Positions 61,732 to 64,000 of a stretch of 64,000 bases of DNA are shown piece after piece. The DNA lies in the NCBI GenBank assembly GCA_910587465.1, contig CAJUMS010000001.1:69651-133650 (forward strand), read 5' to 3'. The notes beneath the pieces are model-generated. The model worked only from the letters and a program-made list of their open reading frames with translations. It was not told where the DNA came from and did no database searches. The stretch's first letter is position 1, and the number at the start of each line of letters is the position of its first letter. The position numbers and the translations under genes are program-made. This DNA comes from an uncultured Oscillospiraceae bacterium (GTDB taxonomy: Bacteria; Bacillota; Clostridia; Oscillospirales; Ruminococcaceae).

Positions 61732-61760
61732 TTGCAAAAAATTGAAAAGTAATATATAAT
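61732..61760 (+). promoter_or_regulatory. Promoter of pgi
   Basis: TTGCAA (61732-61737), 17 bases, TATAAT (61755-61760), 55 bases from the ATG. Confidence 0.75.
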
Positions 61761-61815
61761 AAGAATAGGACAAAATGTCGGGGCTACCCGACTGTTGGAA
61801 AGGAGTAATTATTTT

Positions 61816-63156
61816 ATGGGTATCAAGCTTGACGACAAGTACTTAAACGGCTTTGTGAGAGAGCATGAATTGGCGGCATACGCGCCCATGGTAAAGGCGG
61901 CGCATGAGACGCTGGAGAGCAGGAGCGGTCTCGGAAACGATTTTCTGGGCTGGGTCGATTTGCCGGTAAATTACGACAAGGACGAGTTCGAGCGTATCAA
62001 GAAAGCGGCTGCCAAGATAAAGAGCGACAGCGAAGTGCTGATCGTTATCGGCATCGGCGGTTCATATCTGGGCGCTAGGGCGGCTATTGAGGCGCTGAGA
62101 TCGTCGCTGTACAATTCGCTGAAAAAGGATACTCCCGAAATCTATTTCGTAGGGTGCAGCCTTTCACCGACTTACCTAAACGAGGTCATCTCGCTGGTAG
62201 AGGGACGCGACTTCTCGGTGAACATCATCTCGAAATCGGGCACGACCACCGAGCCCGCGCTGGCGTTTAGAGTATTCAGAGACCTGCTGGTTGAACGCTA
62301 TGGCGAGGATGGCGCAAAGGGCAGAATTTACGCAACCACCGACAAGGCTCGCGGAACGCTGAAAGAGCTGTCCGACAAGATGGGTTATGAGACGTTCGTT
62401 ATCCCCGACGACGTGGGCGGAAGATTTTCCGTGCTGACCGCGGTGGGTCTGCTTCCCATCGCCTGTGCAGGCTGCGATATTGACGCGCTGATGAAGGGAG
62501 CCGCGGCGGCGCGCGAAGAGTACAAGGATTTCGATATCGAGAAGAATTCCTGTTATAAGTACGCAGCTCTGCGCAATATACTTTATAAAAAGGGCAAGAG
62601 CGTGGAAATGCTCATAAGCTATGAGAACAGCTTTCAGATGATGGCGGAGTGGTTCAAGCAGCTATATGGCGAGAGCGAGGGCAAGGACAACAAGGGGCTG
62701 TACCCGTCATCGGCGGTGTTCTCGACTGACCTTCACTCGCTCGGTCAGTTCGTTCAAGACGGCTCGCGCGTGATGTTCGAGACCGTTATCCAGTTCGGAA
62801 AGCCGCAGAAGGATCTGTTCCTGAAGAACGACCCGAACAACATCGACGGACTAAACTTCCTGTCTGATCAGAATATGTCGATTGTAAACCGCAAGGCATT
62901 CGAGGGCACTGTTATCGCGCATACCGAGGGCGGTGTGCCTAATATCGTGCTTGAAGTCCCCGAGCTAAACGAGTTCGAGCTTGGCTTTATGGTCTACTTC
63001 TTTGAGAAAGCATGCGCAATCAGCGGCTATCTGCTCGGAGTAAACCCGTTTGATCAGCCCGGCGTTGAGAGCTATAAGAAGAATATGTTCGCGCTGCTCG
63101 GCAAGCCCGGCTACGAGGATCAGAAGGCAGCTCTCGAGAAGAAGCTCGGTCTGTAA
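61816..63156 (+). CDS. pgi: Glucose-6-phosphate isomerase
   Basis: 446 residues, the short bacterial form. [29 protein letters not shown] and the C-terminal signature [16 protein letters not shown] are present, with the catalytic Glu in YGESEGKDN. It interconverts glucose 6-phosphate and fructose 6-phosphate. The ATG at 61816 follows AAAGGAG at 8 bases; an upstream in-frame codon precedes this site. Confidence 0.97.
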   Translation: MGIKLDDKYLNGFVREHELAAYAPMVKAAHETLESRSGLGNDFLGWVDLPVNYDKDEFERIKKAAAKIKSDSEVLIVIGIGGSYLGARAAIEALRSSLYNSLKKDTPEIYFVGCSLSPTYLNEVISLVEGRDFSVNIISKSGTTTEPALAFRVFRDLLVERYGEDGAKGRIYATTDKARGTLKELSDKMGYETFVIPDDVGGRFSVLTAVGLLPIACAGCDIDALMKGAAAAREEYKDFDIEKNSCYKYAALRNILYKKGKSVEMLISYENSFQMMAEWFKQLYGESEGKDNKGLYPSSAVFSTDLHSLGQFVQDGSRVMFETVIQFGKPQKDLFLKNDPNNIDGLNFLSDQNMSIVNRKAFEGTVIAHTEGGVPNIVLEVPELNEFELGFMVYFFEKACAISGYLLGVNPFDQPGVESYKKNMFALLGKPGYEDQKAALEKKLGL

Positions 63157-63213
63157 GAGCGTTTGGAATATTGCGCGGCAGGCGCTATCAATTATATTAC
63201 GGAGGAAAAGATT

Positions 63214-63618
63214 ATGGTTAAAATTATTACGGGCAGACGCGGTTCGGGAAAGACCAAGGTGCTTATCGACGCTATCCACGCAGCTGAGAAGAAGTCCAAC
63301 GGCAACGTTGTGGCTATCCAGAAAGGCTCTTCGCTGAACACAGATATTACCTATAAAGTCCGTCTGATAAACATTGAGGACTACGCTGTGGAGGGTATGG
63401 ACGCTTTCTACGGCTTTATCGCGGGAATTCTCGCGTCCGACCACGACTGCACCGATATTTTCGTTGACGCTACACTGAAGATTACGGGCAGGGACTACGA
63501 CAAGCTCGGCGAGATGTTTGAGAAGCTCGAGAAGATTACCTCAAACACTGTTGTTACGCTGACAGTTTCCGCGGACAACGCCGAGCTGCCCGAGAACGTA
63601 AAGAAGTTCATTGCGTAA
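63214..63618 (+). CDS. Small P-loop ATP-binding protein
   Basis: 134 residues with a Walker A motif GRRGSGKTKVLIDA at residues 7-20 and a Walker B-like strand TDIFVDATLKI near 90-100. Such single-domain P-loop proteins of Clostridia are often labelled as PilT-like, but no pilus gene is near and the length is less than half of PilT. It lies 57 bases after pgi and has GGAGG upstream of the ATG. Function unknown. Confidence 0.75.
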   Translation: MVKIITGRRGSGKTKVLIDAIHAAEKKSNGNVVAIQKGSSLNTDITYKVRLINIEDYAVEGMDAFYGFIAGILASDHDCTDIFVDATLKITGRDYDKLGEMFEKLEKITSNTVVTLTVSADNAELPENVKKFIA

Positions 63619-63665
63619 TATTACGCAACCGGCGGCGAGTTTTTGAAAAAAATACGAAAAAACGC

Positions 63666-63694
63666 TTGACAAATCCCCCGCCTTGTGATATAAT
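63666..63694 (+). promoter_or_regulatory. Promoter of rpmF
   Basis: TTGACA (63666-63671), 17 bases, TATAAT (63689-63694). A leader of about 80 bases follows before the ATG. Confidence 0.85.
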
Positions 63695-63779
63695 GGTAGA
63701 TGTTCGATAGTAAATCAGTAGATATACCATTGTTTACTGTGGCTTTATTTGTCAACTGACAAGAGGGGGGTGTGCAATA

Positions 63780-63965
63780 ATGGCAGTTCCAAAGAGAAAA
63801 GTATCTCGTGCAAGACGTGATAAAAGACGTTCTGCGGTGTGGAAGTTATCCGCTCCCGCTTTCTCGCGCTGCAAAAACTGCGGTGAGCTGAAACTCGCTC
63901 ACAGAGTTTGCGGAAATTGCGGTTATTACAAGGATAAGGTTGTTATCGCTAAAGAAGCTGACTAA
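63780..63965 (+). CDS. rpmF: 50S ribosomal protein L32
   Basis: 61 residues. It opens MAVPKRKVSRARRDKRR and has a four-Cys zinc ribbon, CKNCGE and CGNCGYY. The GAGGGGGG site precedes the ATG. In many Firmicutes the DUF177 gene (yceD) lies upstream, but here rpmF has its own promoter, so the gene stands alone. The remaining 35 bases of the window hold nothing that I can identify. Confidence 0.97.
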   Translation: MAVPKRKVSRARRDKRRSAVWKLSAPAFSRCKNCGELKLAHRVCGNCGYYKDKVVIAKEAD

Positions 63966-64000
63966 GAACTTGTTCTGCGGCTTTGGGTAATAACGAACGT

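Overview
The window reads as a chromosomal segment of a spore-forming, low-redundancy Firmicute of the Ruminococcus / Oscillospiraceae type. The evidence is inferential: an Ffh-S16-KH locus, SecA, dipicolinate synthase A and B, a SpoIIQ-like M23 protein, a cellobiose 2-epimerase of the length of the Ruminococcus albus enzyme, Rnf-type membrane subunits, and strong sigma-A promoters (TTGACA, 17 bp, TATAAT) with AGGAGG ribosome sites. TTG and GTG starts are frequent. I see no rRNA, tRNA, CRISPR array, insertion sequence or prophage.

Layout. 1-3.4 kb (minus strand): an edge-truncated protein kinase, a TerY-C-like zinc-ribbon protein, an alpha/beta hydrolase and a Sel1-repeat protein. 3.6-5.7 kb: VanZ-like protein and three small membrane proteins. 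5.7-8.6 kb: ylxM-ffh-rpsP-khpA and a small CxC iron-sulfur protein. 8.6-10.4 kb: a MerR activator and a stand-alone copy of its own effector domain, both behind the same 19-bp-spacer promoter and dyad. 10.4-14.3 kb (minus): cellobiose epimerase and secA. 14.5-19.6 kb: transglutaminase-like lipoprotein, chemoreceptor, and a small exported protein whose ribosome site is buried in a 44-bp palindrome.

19.7-25.5 kb is the most notable locus: acyltransferase, acyl carrier protein, a ketosynthase fused to a degenerate ketosynthase (chain-length-factor-like), ketoreductase, dehydratase, phosphopantetheinyl transferase and a flavoprotein. It is one tightly packed operon that looks like a compact type II polyketide / polyene-lipid pathway.

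25.6-29.5 kb (minus) holds sporulation and cell-wall genes. 29.9-33.1 kb holds an EAL-HDOD protein, an FkbM methyltransferase and a lipoprotein-like protein. 33.2-38.5 kb holds two tandem small ribbon-helix-helix-like proteins, a GntR/YtrA-type ABC-transporter operon and a TraB-like lipoprotein. 38.6-40.3 kb is a second acyltransferase-ACP pair in which both catalytic sites are lost, coupled to an intact patatin phospholipase. 40.4-44.6 kb: ECF sigma/anti-sigma pair, MarR-flavodoxin pair, guaB. 45.2-53.1 kb: phosphodiesterase family protein, rpe, a reduced rnfD-E-A set, a cell-wall hydrolase-like protein, yajC, TetR, bioY and an AEC transporter. 53.1-53.4 kb contains a gene-free promoter-to-terminator unit that looks like a small RNA with C-rich loops. 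53.6-64 kb: ABC transporter, HAD phosphatase, purD, an RNA methyltransferase, a TgpA/DUF58 pair, pgi, a P-loop protein and rpmF.
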